64,000 nt of DNA from Triplophysa rosa (lineage: Eukaryota; Chordata; Actinopteri; Cypriniformes; Nemacheilidae): the NCBI RefSeq assembly GCF_024868665.1, contig NC_079913.1, positions 1,696,431 to 1,760,430 of the forward strand, in the 5' to 3' direction. Shown one piece after another: positions 38,411-48,339 of the stretch. The notes below the pieces were generated by a model that searched no databases, was not told the DNA's origin, and saw only the letters and a list, made by a program, of their open reading frames with translations. Position 1 is the first letter of the stretch, and each line of letters starts with the position of its first letter. A program made the position numbers and the translations under genes.

Positions 38411-40675
38411 TAGTCGTCAGAAGTTTTGAGCGTCGGCGTTGTTTTTTGTGCGTTGCCGAAATTGCGTTGTTTTATTCGAGATTCACGTAGGGTAAATACG
38501 GAGAGGTATAAAGTGTTTAAACAAAAGTGCACCGTATCAGTGGTGTATTTCTTTTTATTTAATTTAATCTTTTATTATCATTCCATTTGTATTTATTTAT
38601 TGCTGAAATAAGTTATGTGGTAGGCTATTAGCTTTTTAATTTTTATTACAAATGAAATTTACACCTGGCCGACAGCTGCCCTACACACCCAACACATTCA
38701 CACGAACCTTCATTTGAGCAATTGTATTTGATCATTAAAAATCTAAGAGATACTAGCACATAAAGGCAATGTTGTGAACATTTTTCTTTTTCTTTGTTTC
38801 CTTTAATGTAATGAACATTTGAGTGTTTGAAGGACTAAACCTTTTTAAAGAATAATACATGTCGTTGTGTGTTATGCATTTTAGTTGTGTACTTGTGTTC
38901 TGTAACTGTTTATCACTGTCTGGAAAATTTCACATGGAAGCATAAAAGAAATAATGTTTGTTACGATCGTGCGTTTTGTTTGTATGTGTTGAAAAACTAC
39001 ACATTTTCTGATCAAATATTGATAAAAATACTCCCTATTTGAATGTATTTTGTTTAATATGTGTACCCGATTTAACGTTCTGTTTATATTTGTGTTTGTG
39101 TTGCAAACATCGTTTTAAAAAGGGAAATAGTTTTTTTTTAAAACAATAATGATTATTTGCATAACATCAGAATCAAATGAATATTTAAACGAGGGCGATG
39201 TGGTGGATTTCGACTTGGTTTTGTGAGAAGAATTTTAACACTTACAAAATCTGATAATAAATATCTGTCAGATATCTGTAGAGGTGTTAATGATTTTTAT
39301 TCATTGATAAGAAAGAATAATAAATGTCTCCCTCAGCATGCATGCCAGAGTAGCAGTTTAATTAAGAAAGCATCTTGCATTGCAAAATAAACAAACAAAC
39401 AACACGTGTATTTTTTATGTATTTTGTTAAATTGTATATATAATAAATGTTTGGGGTTTTTTTAGGAACCGCTGGGAACTGACGTTAGGGTAAAAATATG
39501 GGTTTGCTGCCACCTAGAGGAATGTTTGCAACCCGCATGTCATTCACCAAAACAGAGCGTTCACAAAACTGTGATGAGGTAGTACAACCTAGTGGTGAAT
39601 TAGAGTAATGCACCAAGAACTGAATTACAGCACAACATTTTTTAAAAACAGCAAACAATTGTAAACGTGTGCATGTCATCAGAGCTGTGGAACAGTTGGT
39701 GGTACATATGTTCATTTTCACTTACTTAGGTGGTAAAGATTACATCACAAACTTGCAAACTGCAACACATGCAGATCTACTGTGACAACCCCATGTAGTG
39801 ATACAACAAGCCCTGCTATGACATGTTGGCACACTGCATGGGGTAAGTTGTCACAATTGGAACCTGCTGTGTACTGAAGGTTAATTGGGTAGATCCTTGC
39901 AGGATTTACTACTGTTTGGGAATGTTGCTAGGGGTTATAATTCTGGTTCCGTTTAAGGTGAATTATGTAGTTTTATGTCAACATTACTAAAGTACGATTT
40001 ATTTAAAGTTACTTTTCACCAGGTTTTCTGCTAAATGAATAAATCAAACCTAAAATAAAAATTCATGAAACAGCTATCCTTTGTTAAAATCTACTTTCAT
40101 TATATAGCTGATTTATGTCATGGTGTGGTGTCGCTGTCATGTTTTTGCTCAGAGGTTGATGTAGGTTTGATGGAGTTCTCTGTTAACTTTCATTTAAGTA
40201 TAAACTTAGTCTCGGTTGTTTCTTCTGAAATTGCTTATTAGCAATAAAAACAGAAGCAAATGAGAGAAATGATAAATACATGAAATTGTGTTGGTGTAAA
40301 ATGAATGTAGAGGTAAACTAATCTGGATTTGAAATCTTCAATGTGATTTTATACTTGACAAGTCTGATCTCAAGTTTGTGACATAGCGAGCTTACTTCTG
40401 AAACTCTCATGGAGACATTTGTGAGATTTCTGCCTTTTTTTCTCATAAGAAATGTCCATTTGCTCTCCATTTAACCTCTTTGATGTCTAGGTGAAATTGA
40501 GATATCAAAGAGACTCATTTGTGATTTCTTTTTCTTATGGGTTCTCTCACCCAACAACCAACAAAATACGATGACACGCTAATGTTTCATAGGACAGAAT
40601 TCACAAAACAATCCTAATTTAGGACCCTTTTAAAGTTAATCACACGAGAAAACAAGTATTTGTGCAATCGGTACA
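38411..40675. other. Intergenic AT-rich spacer between the divergent promoters
   Basis: No coding frame and no clear transposon. AT content is high throughout. It separates the CpG-rich island at 38 kb from the element next to the ppp1r3a promoter. Confidence 0.45.
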
Positions 40676-41419
40676 CACTGTAAAAAATGAAAAGTTGACT
40701 TAACTTAACATTTCAAGGCAACTCGCTACACAGCTTTTTTGAGTTTACTCAACTTTTGCTTTACTGAGTAATGTCACATGACTGTCAATTAAAATAGTTG
40801 AACCAACTTCAATCAAATTTCTGAGTTCACTCAACTATGGACTTAGTTGACACAACTCAAAAGATTATGTTTTATAAAACGTTAATATATAATTGTTCTA
40901 TTATTATATACACACTCTACTTAAGTAACTGCTTAAGCTGTTTGTGTTTTAATTTACTTCAGACCTCAACACTGAGCACATGAGCCTCAATCATGGTAAC
41001 AACCATCAAACATCATTAAACATCATATAGTTAAAAAAGGAACTCTAAATACTAAAGGTAACTTACATTGACAACAAAAACAAAAAAATATAGCCAGCAA
41101 ACACTAAAATAGCAATCATTTGAATAATTTTTAACCGGCGAATTGAAAATTCTGCAATGCATGCTGGGAACTTTCAAACACTAGAATTGTTTTTTGAGAT
41201 TACACAGTTTGGCAAGTTGGTCAAACTTCTTGACGCGCGTTGGACAATCACTTAGATATCTAAGTACAGTCAACAAAAGAATCTTTGTTGGTACCACATT
41301 TAGACTTATTTTGTTCAGCATACTCAAAATAACACATTCTTCTTCTTCTACTAAAAAACCCTGTTCAAGTTACTTCATTACCTTTGTTGGGACAATTTGA
41401 AGTTGTATTTTTTACAGTG
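40676..41419. mobile_element. EnSpm/CACTA-like non-autonomous element
   Basis: The left end is CACTGTAAAAAAT and the right end is its inverted copy (ATTTTTTACAGTG), the CACTG terminus typical of fish EnSpm-type elements. Subterminal GTTGACT/AGTCAAC-like and AACTCAA words repeat near the left end. No transposase frame in 744 bp. I could not find a convincing 3-bp target duplication. It ends only about 170 bp upstream of the MEF2 site of ppp1r3a. Confidence 0.65.
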
Positions 41420-41585
41420 CATCGATTAAAAACCTTACAGGATAGTGACAACTTCTCCACGTGACGACACGTTTCTTCTAGGCTGCATAATTTATTTGTT
41501 TGTTCAATAACGCTTCAGGTTCAAAAGAGGTCACACAAGAGTTCCCCACGTCGACCACACAAGCACGGTACGGAAGCTCTTGGCT

Positions 41586-41595
41586 CTATTTTTAA
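41586..41595 (+). promoter_or_regulatory. MEF2-type site / possible TATA-like element
   Basis: CTATTTTTAA fits the MEF2 consensus YTAWWWWTAR exactly and lies about 175 bp upstream of the preferred start codon. MEF2 drives many striated-muscle genes, matching the known expression of PPP1R3A. The same AT run could act as a TATA-like element. An E-box CACGTG lies upstream at 41458. Function is inferred. Confidence 0.45.
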
Positions 41596-41760
41596 GCCTG
41601 GCAACAGCACAATGTTTAGCTGCAACCTGATGCTGTGTGTCTAGTCACACTGCATTCGACTTGATCCACGCAGGCAGAAGGGCTCGAGCCCTCCGTGGTG
41701 TCCAACCTGGAGTCCTCCACATGCAGAGACTGGATGAGACAACAACAAGAAAAAGACACG

Positions 41761-42491
41761 ATGGTAAGTATTGAGGATGAATCCGAGGAGGTGGAACCTG
41801 AGCCTCCTCCGGCAGCCGTACGGAGAAAGGTTTCATTCGCCGATGCCTTCGGTCTGGACCTGGTCTCTGTGAAGGAGTTCGACAACCGAGATTCATCAGC
41901 GTTGGATGATTTGACGGCATTACTGAGAGCAGAAGGCAAAGTGGGTGAAGAATTCTACCTGTCGTGTCTCTTCGCTCCTCCAGCTTCTGACCACGAGCTG
42001 GAGATGAGACTTCAGGACCAGACGTTGGAGCTGGAGAGCATCGAGCTGCTCCCTGGATCCACCGCTATCCGGGGAATCATCCGTGTTCTCAACCTCTGCT
42101 TTCACAAGGCCGTGTATGTGCACACCAGTCTGGACGGTTGGCAGAGCCACTTCGACCTGCTGGCGGAGTACGTGCCCGGGTCCAGCGACGGAGAGACGGA
42201 CCGATTCTCCTTCCGGCTCATGTTGACGCCTCCTTTGGAGGCCGAAGGGACACGGGTGGAGTTCTGCCTGCGGTACGAGAGCGCCGTGGGAACCTTCTGG
42301 GCCAACAACAGAGGGATGAACTATGTTCTCTTCTGCCACCAGAGACGGAGGACTGATGCGAAAGAGAAAGGGAGAGAGGAGGAGAGAGACAAAGACAAGT
42401 TGTTAGAGGAGAATAACCACAGAGGAATCAGGAGCTGTCTTAAGACAATCAGGTCGGAAATGTCGCGAAATGCAAATATTACACAACCTAA
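41761..42491 (+). CDS. ppp1r3a: ppp1r3a coding exon 1: PP1-docking motif and CBM21 domain
   Basis: Encodes the acidic N-terminus, RRKVSFADAFG and the whole CBM21 domain. The ATG at 41761 has a good context (A at -3, G at +4). A further in-frame ATG at 41734 has a poor context and would add nine residues. An out-of-frame ATG at 41721 opens a 17-codon uORF ending at 41774, overlapping the start. The preferred donor is AA|GTACGT after 42491. A weaker in-phase alternative, CAG|GTCGGA after 42452, would drop 13 residues and gives a slightly better visual alignment with human. A third, GAG|GTATAA at 42507, would create a stop on joining and is rejected. Confidence 0.8.
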
Positions 42492-45400
42492 GTACGTTTT
42501 AGAGGTATAACAAACCCTTACACTTACTAAACTGTGTCAGATAACTTAATCTGAAATCGATTGTGCCACGGACATGGATCATGAATGAAAGCTCAAATTG
42601 TGCGACATGGTGAAAAGAAACATGCTGAGCAACAGGTTTTACAATATTTGTCTGGAAAGAATATAGCAGACTTGCATTCAAAGAGATAGAATGAGGTGGT
42701 GATATTCTGGTATCACATCTGGTACCAGAGTATCGTAGTGAGTGTGAGACTTATGGGTTGGACTTTTAAGACTGGAGCTAGAAAGTAATTCCTTACCAAG
42801 CAACCACAATATTTACGTTTATTCATTTAGCAGATGCTTTTATGCAAAGTGACTTACAACTAAGAGAGCATTATCATTTTGTCAACGAGCCAACCTTTAG
42901 TGCAGTTTACCAACCTATGTTTACATGTAGAGTTGAAAACTTTAGCAACCGCTTAGCAACGTTCCAGCAACTCCATAGCAACCACATGAGATCATGGCTT
43001 TGGCTTTTGCATGGACTGAAAAAAACCCAGTTAAACGTTTAAGAAAAACAGGCTACTGTAAAATTATATTTTGAAAATATTTTTCTTGTAAATTTGCAGT
43101 CTTTTTCTGTAATTTGACGGGTTCTTTTACTGCATTTTAAAAATACGTGAAAAACCTATAAAAAGAGTGTAATACTATAAAATTACAGTGTTTTACTGTG
43201 CAGACTGCACAGCATGAAATACAGTTTGGGTACTGTTAGTTAAAGTAAACGAGTCAAAATTCCCATCTTGTTTGTGCTGTCTGTGATTAAATATCCTAAA
43301 GTAAATGTCCTGCTTTATTTACAGTAAAAAGATCTGTATGGAGGAGTCCCCTACAGAGACGAATGGAGAGATCTCAGGTGGGTTTCGTCGGTGGACATCT
43401 GGGATCGAGGTGATGTGATTCTGATGATGAGAAACTGAGTTTACATTTACGCATTTGGCGGACGCTTTTATTTAAAGCAACTTACATTGCATTATACTAT
43501 ACATCTGTTTCTAAGTATGTGCAATCGCCTGGGATCAAACCCACGACCTTGGCGTTGTTAGCGCCATGCTCTTACCACTGAGCTACAGGAAAGCTTATGT
43601 TTGATTCTTTTCTAGATCAAGTCACACAGTGGGTTGGGAGTAATAAGGAGGGCATGGCTGACAAAGATGCAAAAATTACTTCTCCCAAATCTCTTCTGGA
43701 CTGTTGCAGACCTCTGGTATGATTAACAAGCTCTCTGTCATTCACACACACACAACAGATTAGCTGTTTCACCCCAAAATGTGTATGTTCTCTGAAACCC
43801 TTTTCTTTATATTCCAAGTTTAATAGAGCATCCAGTCTCTATAGAATTAAATACAATTTATTATTAGTCCAAATCTACTAGTCACAAATTATTATAATTG
43901 ATCATTTTATTGCACTACATTGATGTATAATATTCTCAGTATAATGGTAAAGTGAATAATGATAATAATGTTTACCGGTCATTTTAATAACAATACGAAT
44001 AAGTATTATTACTGTTATTATTAATAATAGTCATTATTATTATTAATCGATATGTCATAAGGGGAATTACATGATGACATAATATACATTTTTGGGTGAT
44101 CTTTGACTTTAACAGCCCAGAATTCCATGAACATTAAATGATGACTTCAGATAAATGTAAAGAATCTGATGTGTCACTCTTAGACGCACGCACGCACATG
44201 CTGACAATCGTGAACTCTTGTGCACCCTGTGAAGTTCAAACAGCTGTTAATGTCACAAGCCGTACAGTACAGCCTGGCTCATGCCACACATGCCTACAAT
44301 CGGTCACATGTGTCGCTATTTATATACAGTATATGAAGTTTCTCATTGATGCCGGTGATAAAATAAATATCAATGGGTTTAAGCTGTAATCTCATGACCA
44401 GCTAAGATTCTTCTGTATGCCTCGTCTCTTTGATTGACAGGTGGATCGCCAGAGGAAACGTCGAGCTGCCCGATTGGCACGCACGCAGGACTATTTCTCT
44501 CAGAAAGAGATGGAACCTCAGATTGTAGAAATTGGTAAAAGTACAACAGATTGGTCAAGTATACCGAACAAAGACAACCAACAAGGACACGGTGTGAATA
44601 GAATAATGCATCATCAAATTCCTTTGCTTTCTCTGGACTGGGGTGGGAACGCAACATCATCCGCCCGTGCAAAACCACGTGATGTCTGCAATGGAATAAG
44701 CGTGGCGAATGATGCAGACGAAGATCAAACCAAATCGGCTTGTGAGGCCTGGGAGGATTTTCTGAGTGGCACTGATACAACAACCGCTCAAGACGACATG
44801 CAGGACCAAGAGCGTATTTCTAACGCTGGCCAATCGGAATCAGCCAGCGCCGTAACACCATCGGATGGAGAAGAGCTTTCAAACGTGCACAAGGGGGTTG
44901 AAAAAGAGACGTGTCAATCCGGTCGTAAAGGATCGGTTGATTCAAGCACCACACTTCACCCTACAGAGACACCGAAGTACTCCGGCACCGGCCCCTCTGA
45001 AGGGCAAGTTCCAGAACACCAGCTTCGGGAAGAGCCAAGGGTCACGCTTACAACACGTTCAGATCATGGATGGGAGCCAGAGGAGGCGGAGACAGAGTCG
45101 GAGGCGTCTGGCGACAGCATTGAAGTCTTCTCAGGCCCGGGGGAGGAGGCTGAAAACGCACCCGAAACCACGACTCGGAATTCCAAAGGCGGAGATGGAA
45201 TCTCACCTGAAGAATTCACGGGCCCTTCTGACACCTCAAAGGTTAAAGAAAACACACACGACACCCTGACATTTACAGGGATCAGAGACGAGCCGCTCGC
45301 TGATAGACAGACAGAGGGATCTTCAGAAAAGGAGGATCTAAATAAAGCCAGCGGGCTCGAGAAGAAAGACAGCGGGGAGACGAAAATGATTCGAAGAGTA

Positions 45401-45817
45401 CAAGACGAAACAGTCGATCAGAGTATGAGATCGTGGCGTGACACTTTGTTAGTTAATGAGAGTGATTTATGCACATCGAACACAAAACACAGTTCAGAAC
45501 AGAAAGACGAAGAGAGACGTTTTGAGCCCGTTCGTGAACATCAGGGCATGGACGCTGAAGACGAACTCCACACATTACCCAGCATTCATCTGTCTTTGAT
45601 GGGCGGCAACAGCAGGATATTGTCATGGTGGGGGGATGTCTGGTCTTCGGGTCATGTGACCAGAGCTCTTGCGTATTCTGTCGTTCTGTTGATGGTCTTT
45701 GTAACCGCTTATCTGTGCGATCTTCCGACTTGTTTGGCCGTCTATCTGTTTTCGCTGTGCTGGTGGTACAGTCAGGGTGTGAAGCAACGTCTGGATGAGG
45801 CTATTGATGTGGACTGA
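41761..45817 (+). CDS. ppp1r3a: Protein phosphatase 1 regulatory subunit 3A (GM/RGL), four coding exons
   Basis: Targets PP1 to glycogen and the sarcoplasmic reticulum in striated muscle, promoting dephosphorylation of glycogen synthase and phosphorylase kinase. Predicted exons are 41761-42491, 43325-43377, 43616-43716 and 44441-45817, joining in phase to about 753 residues. From the N-terminus: an acidic segment, the PP1-docking motif KVSF at 23-26 followed by ADAFGLDLVSVKEFD, a CBM21 glycogen-binding domain (about 88-193, with IIRVLN, the DGWQSH block and WANNRGMNY), a conserved CLK motif, a long Glu/Ser-rich acidic region, and a C-terminal hydrophobic anchor (about 704-738). These match human PPP1R3A in order and sequence. 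The protein is shorter than the human one (about 1,120 residues), nearly all the loss being in the disordered region. Start and exon-1 donor carry some doubt (see exon 1). Confidence 0.9.
42813..42990. repeat. SINE/L2-tail-like fragment plus TAGCAAC minisatellite (ppp1r3a intron 1)
   Basis: Starts with TTTAGCAGATGCTTTTAT and GTGACTTACAA, the 3'-tail motif shared by fish L2 elements and many SINEs, then runs into TTAGCAACCGCTTAGCAACG-type tandem units like those at 12900 and 55590. Truncated and diverged. Confidence 0.6.
43050..43210. repeat. Dispersed repeat, copy 1 (ppp1r3a intron 1)
   Basis: TGTAAATTTGCAGTC, TTTTTCTGTAATTTGACGGG, AAAATACGTGAAAAACCTAT and TACAGTGTTTTACTGTG words recur, diverged, at 54800-54930. 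The ACTGTAAAA/TTACAGT ends suggest an EnSpm-like non-autonomous element. Confidence 0.55.
43325..43377 (+). CDS. ppp1r3a: ppp1r3a coding exon 2
   Basis: A 53-bp exon between a good acceptor (TTTATTTACAG) and donor (CAG|GTGGGT). It continues the frame from exon 1 (phase 2 in, phase 1 out) and encodes a polar segment KKICMEESPTETNGEIS, resembling the Glu/Ser-rich stretch after the CLK motif in human PPP1R3A. Found by splice phase, since it is too short to see as an ORF. Confidence 0.7.
43440..43594 (-). mobile_element. tRNA-derived SINE, antisense in ppp1r3a intron 2
   Basis: Read on the minus strand, the head (43590 down to about 43530) is tRNA-like: TAGCTCAGTGGTAAGAGC (A box), an anticodon stem-loop GGCG-CTAACAA-CGCC, then GGGTTTGATCCC (B box). 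The body ends at 43441 with the TTGGC/GGACGCTTTTAT-type tail shared with fish L2 LINEs. Pol III boxes look intact. The 3' half of the acceptor stem is missing, so it is a SINE and not a tRNA gene. It makes up about 155 of the 238 bp of intron 2. Confidence 0.8.
43616..43716 (+). CDS. ppp1r3a: ppp1r3a coding exon 3
   Basis: A 101-bp exon with acceptor TTCTTTTCTAG and donor CTG|GTATGA, phase 1 in and phase 0 out. It encodes about 34 residues beginning DQVTQWVGSNKEGMADKDA. No known domain; it belongs to the linker after CBM21. Its acceptor lies only about 20 bp from a SINE that fills most of intron 2. Confidence 0.65.
43717..44440. other. ppp1r3a intron 3
   Basis: AT-rich with AATAAT simple sequence at 43900-44050. 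No recognised transposon. Confidence 0.6.
44441..45817 (+). CDS. ppp1r3a: ppp1r3a coding exon 4: acidic region and C-terminal membrane anchor
   Basis: Begins after a strong acceptor (TTTGATTGACAG) in phase 0 and encodes 458 residues to a TGA stop. It starts with a basic patch (VDRQRKRRAARLARTQDYF), continues as a long Glu/Ser/Thr-rich disordered region, and ends with a hydrophobic anchor (ALAYSVVLLMVFVTAYLCDL then LAVYLFSLCWWY) and a short polar tail. The hydrophobic end aligns with the sarcoplasmic-reticulum anchor of mammalian GM, which ends similarly in LSLSW-type residues. The disordered part is poorly conserved and much shorter than in human. Overlapping frames on both strands here are shadows. 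Confidence 0.9.
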   Translation: MDRQRKRRAARLARTQDYFSQKEMEPQIVEIGKSTTDWSSIPNKDNQQGHGVNRIMHHQIPLLSLDWGGNATSSARAKPRDVCNGISVANDADEDQTKSACEAWEDFLSGTDTTTAQDDMQDQERISNAGQSESASAVTPSDGEELSNVHKGVEKETCQSGRKGSVDSSTTLHPTETPKYSGTGPSEGQVPEHQLREEPRVTLTTRSDHGWEPEEAETESEASGDSIEVFSGPGEEAENAPETTTRNSKGGDGISPEEFTGPSDTSKVKENTHDTLTFTGIRDEPLADRQTEGSSEKEDLNKASGLEKKDSGETKMIRRVQDETVDQSMRSWRDTLLVNESDLCTSNTKHSSEQKDEERRFEPVREHQGMDAEDELHTLPSIHLSLMGGNSRILSWWGDVWSSGHVTRALAYSVVLLMVFVTAYLCDLPTCLAVYLFSLCWWYSQGVKQRLDEAIDVD

Positions 45818-45924
45818 TGCAGACGCCGACAGTCTTGTCAAATGATGTCATATGAACCGAAGGGCCCAATATTACTTTCGAAATCAGATTTTATAAGCAC
45901 TCTGTTGCTTTTCATGCGTGCACA

Positions 45925-45930
45925 AATAAA
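45925..45930 (+). terminator. ppp1r3a: Polyadenylation signal AATAAA of ppp1r3a
   Basis: Canonical AATAAA 108 bp after the stop codon. A further candidate lies near 46018 (TAATAAATG). It would give a short 3' UTR. Confidence 0.6.
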
Positions 45931-46112
45931 ACTTGCTTAAAGTACATTAAAAGTTGAATCTTAAGTCATATTACTACTAAATGTTTTGTCGTGTTTTAGC
46001 CTCATGTAATCGCTGGTAATAAATGAGAACTTAAAATTTTGTGCTATTAAAGAAATGAAAAAAAGGAAAATACTTGTGGGAGACGCAGCTGTTGCTTTGA
46101 CATAAATGATAT

Positions 46113-46374
46113 AAAGGGATAATTCACCCCAAAATAAAAAAAAATCATTATTCCCTCACGGCAAACGTTTATGACTCTCTTTCCTCTGCAGAACGCAAAA
46201 GAAGATATTTGGAAGAACGTTGGTAGCCGAACAACATCGCCCCCATTGACTTCAATTGTATGGACACAAAAGCACTATTTTTCAAAATATCTTCTTTTGT
46301 GTCATATACAGGTTGTGAATGACATGAGAGTGAATAAATGATGACAGAATTTTTATTCGTAGGTGAACTATCCC
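46113..46374. mobile_element. Palindromic AAAGGGATA-TTCACC element
   Basis: Begins AAAGGGATAATTCACCCC and ends GGTGAACTATCCC, with internal mirrored words (AAAAGAAGATATTTGGAAG against AAAATATCTTCTTTTGTG). This is a very abundant cyprinid non-autonomous DNA-transposon family. No ORF. Related copies are at 47600-47872 and 50712-51060. Confidence 0.8.
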
Positions 46375-47599
46375 ACCTGGTCTGTGTGTGCTGTAACGGG
46401 GATGTATGGGATGTGGTACAGTACGTAGAGGACACAGAGAGCATGTCACGTCTCTGTGAGGACGTCTGTGATGGACGTGACATTTCCTGCAAATCCCGTC
46501 ATGTGCATGTCCCTGAATAGAGAGCTGAAAGCGGTCTGATTAAAGCAACTCTGATAGAGTACATAAAACAAGCACAGGACACAGATGATACAGTGGGACA
46601 TTTACACCTTCTCCAGACTATGAAAACACGTACCTGTTCATTCAGGTGAGTACGAGTCTGTGCGAGTGTTGTGCACTCTTCCTTTTTTAGGCTTGGACTG
46701 TGGTCTGATCTGTGTGTACGTGCATTATTGTGTGTCTGTTTGAAACAGAGCCGCTCTGCTTGTGTCACCGCAGTCATATGATCCGCTCTCCGGTGACCGT
46801 GACCTTTTAGCGTCTGGCTGCTCACCTCGCTGAAGCTGAAAGAGTCTTCATGAACTCCTGCCATGAGCAAAGCAGCCACATTCAAACCGCTATCTTAACG
46901 TTACAAGACACATTTGTTGGTCCGAATTGCAAACGTTCAGACACGATATGACGTTCAGACATGGAAATACTGTAAAATACCGATAGTGTTCTCTTCATAA
47001 ACATATTTATTATGCAGCTCGCTATACTTTCTCTTGATTGGTTAATTCACTATCCAGACATAATAATCACATGTGAGCTTTAAGTTCACCATTGTAAATG
47101 TTTCCCATAATAAAAGAAAGTTCATCTTAAATCGGTGTGTCCAATTATGTATGTGTGGTAAGTAGCCATAATAAGAGGGCTAATAGTAACCATTCATTAT
47201 AAAAACAAACAAAAAAATCCCTTAAAGGTGATACAGGTCCAGTCTCTGTAGGAGTTTATTTAGCGCTGAAAACCGCCTGACTGTGTCATCCCTTTTTATT
47301 TGACTCCGGGGACACATGATATTCTCATCCCTGTTTACACATGAAAGACATGGGCCTCAGTATAATATGTCTGTACTGTCATGAAAAGGGTCTGAGACGA
47401 GAACACTTCTCATTATTCATGGTATGCTGTTTGCACGTCACTACGGAATAGTGAGGAAGGTTTCAATACAAATTGAGCTTTACGGATTTGTGACGTGCTG
47501 GGGGGAGTCAACCTAAGAAACGTTTACAATAATACACATGCGATGTAAGTAAAAAGTCACAGTTAATGTAACATGCATGCAAAAGTATACAAGAAAGCA
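46375..47599. other. Non-coding spacer
   Basis: No supported gene. Frames near 46499-46885 have no motif. Otherwise AT-rich unique sequence. Confidence 0.4.
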
Positions 47600-47872
47600 C
47601 CAGACAGATCTTGCCCCCCATTGACTCCCACAGTAGGAAAAAATACAATGTTAGTCAAACGTGCCCCAGAACTGTTTGCTGCCCTACACTCTTCAACAGA
47701 ACAAAAACAAAAGATTAAGTAAATTTTCCTACTGTGGGAGTCAATGGGGGGCAAGATCTGTCTGGTTATAAGCATTCTTCCAAATATCTTTCTCTGTGTT
47801 CATCAGAACAAAGAAATGTATTCAGATTGGAACATTTTCTGGGTGAAGTATCACTTTAAGAGTATGAAGGTG
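47600..47872. mobile_element. Related element truncated at the left, with a perfect 42-bp inverted repeat
   Basis: 47600-47641 and 47724-47765 are perfect inverted copies (starting CCAGACAGATCTTGCC), separated by 82 bp. The right part continues into ATATCTTTCTCTGTGTTCATC and ends near AAGTATCACTTTAAG, the right end of the TTAAAGG-type family. The left terminus is missing. Confidence 0.7.
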
Positions 47873-48339
47873 TAAAATGAATGTACTGTAGATTGAAGAG
47901 GTAAAATGTGTGTAAATTTGATGAGAAATTTTTGAGTTCATATTCAAATCTTCAATAATGACTTTTGATTTCAGACTTTGCAAATCTGGGTTCAGTGTTT
48001 GTGACATTGAGCGTGTTTACGTGCACAAAACAAACCGATCCGCTCTCGAATCATGCAGTAGATGTAGAAATAACAGCAAAATGAAAATACTGTTGCATTT
48101 GCAGGTGATGAGAAGATATATAAATATACAGCTTCTGATCGTTTTTTTTTTAATTGAGAATCTGAATAAAACAAATTGGCATCAATAACTATACAAAAGA
48201 AAATTATCTGGTATGAAATTCTCAACACAGTTGAACTATATTAATTCCAGACAAAGCATTCAACATAATACCGGCGGCATTTTTAATTACTAACTAGACG
48301 GACTGTCGATGGTGACGTCACTGCACGCAAGAAAACTGG
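47873..48339. other. Non-coding spacer
   Basis: AT-rich. Frames on both strands at 47958-48228 overlap and have no motif. Confidence 0.4.

Noticed and set aside
38120..38413. 97-codon plus-strand frame in the CpG-rich island
   Set aside because: Overlaps an equally open minus-strand frame; both follow from high G+C. No motif.
42492..42510. Continuation of exon 1 to the TAA at 42508-42510 as a single-exon protein
   Set aside because: Exons 2-4 join in phase and supply the expected linker and membrane anchor of PPP1R3A, so the stop lies in intron 1.
43525..43590. Possible tRNA gene on the minus strand
   Set aside because: A and B boxes are present but the 3' half of the acceptor stem is missing and the sequence continues into an L2-like tail, so it is a SINE head.
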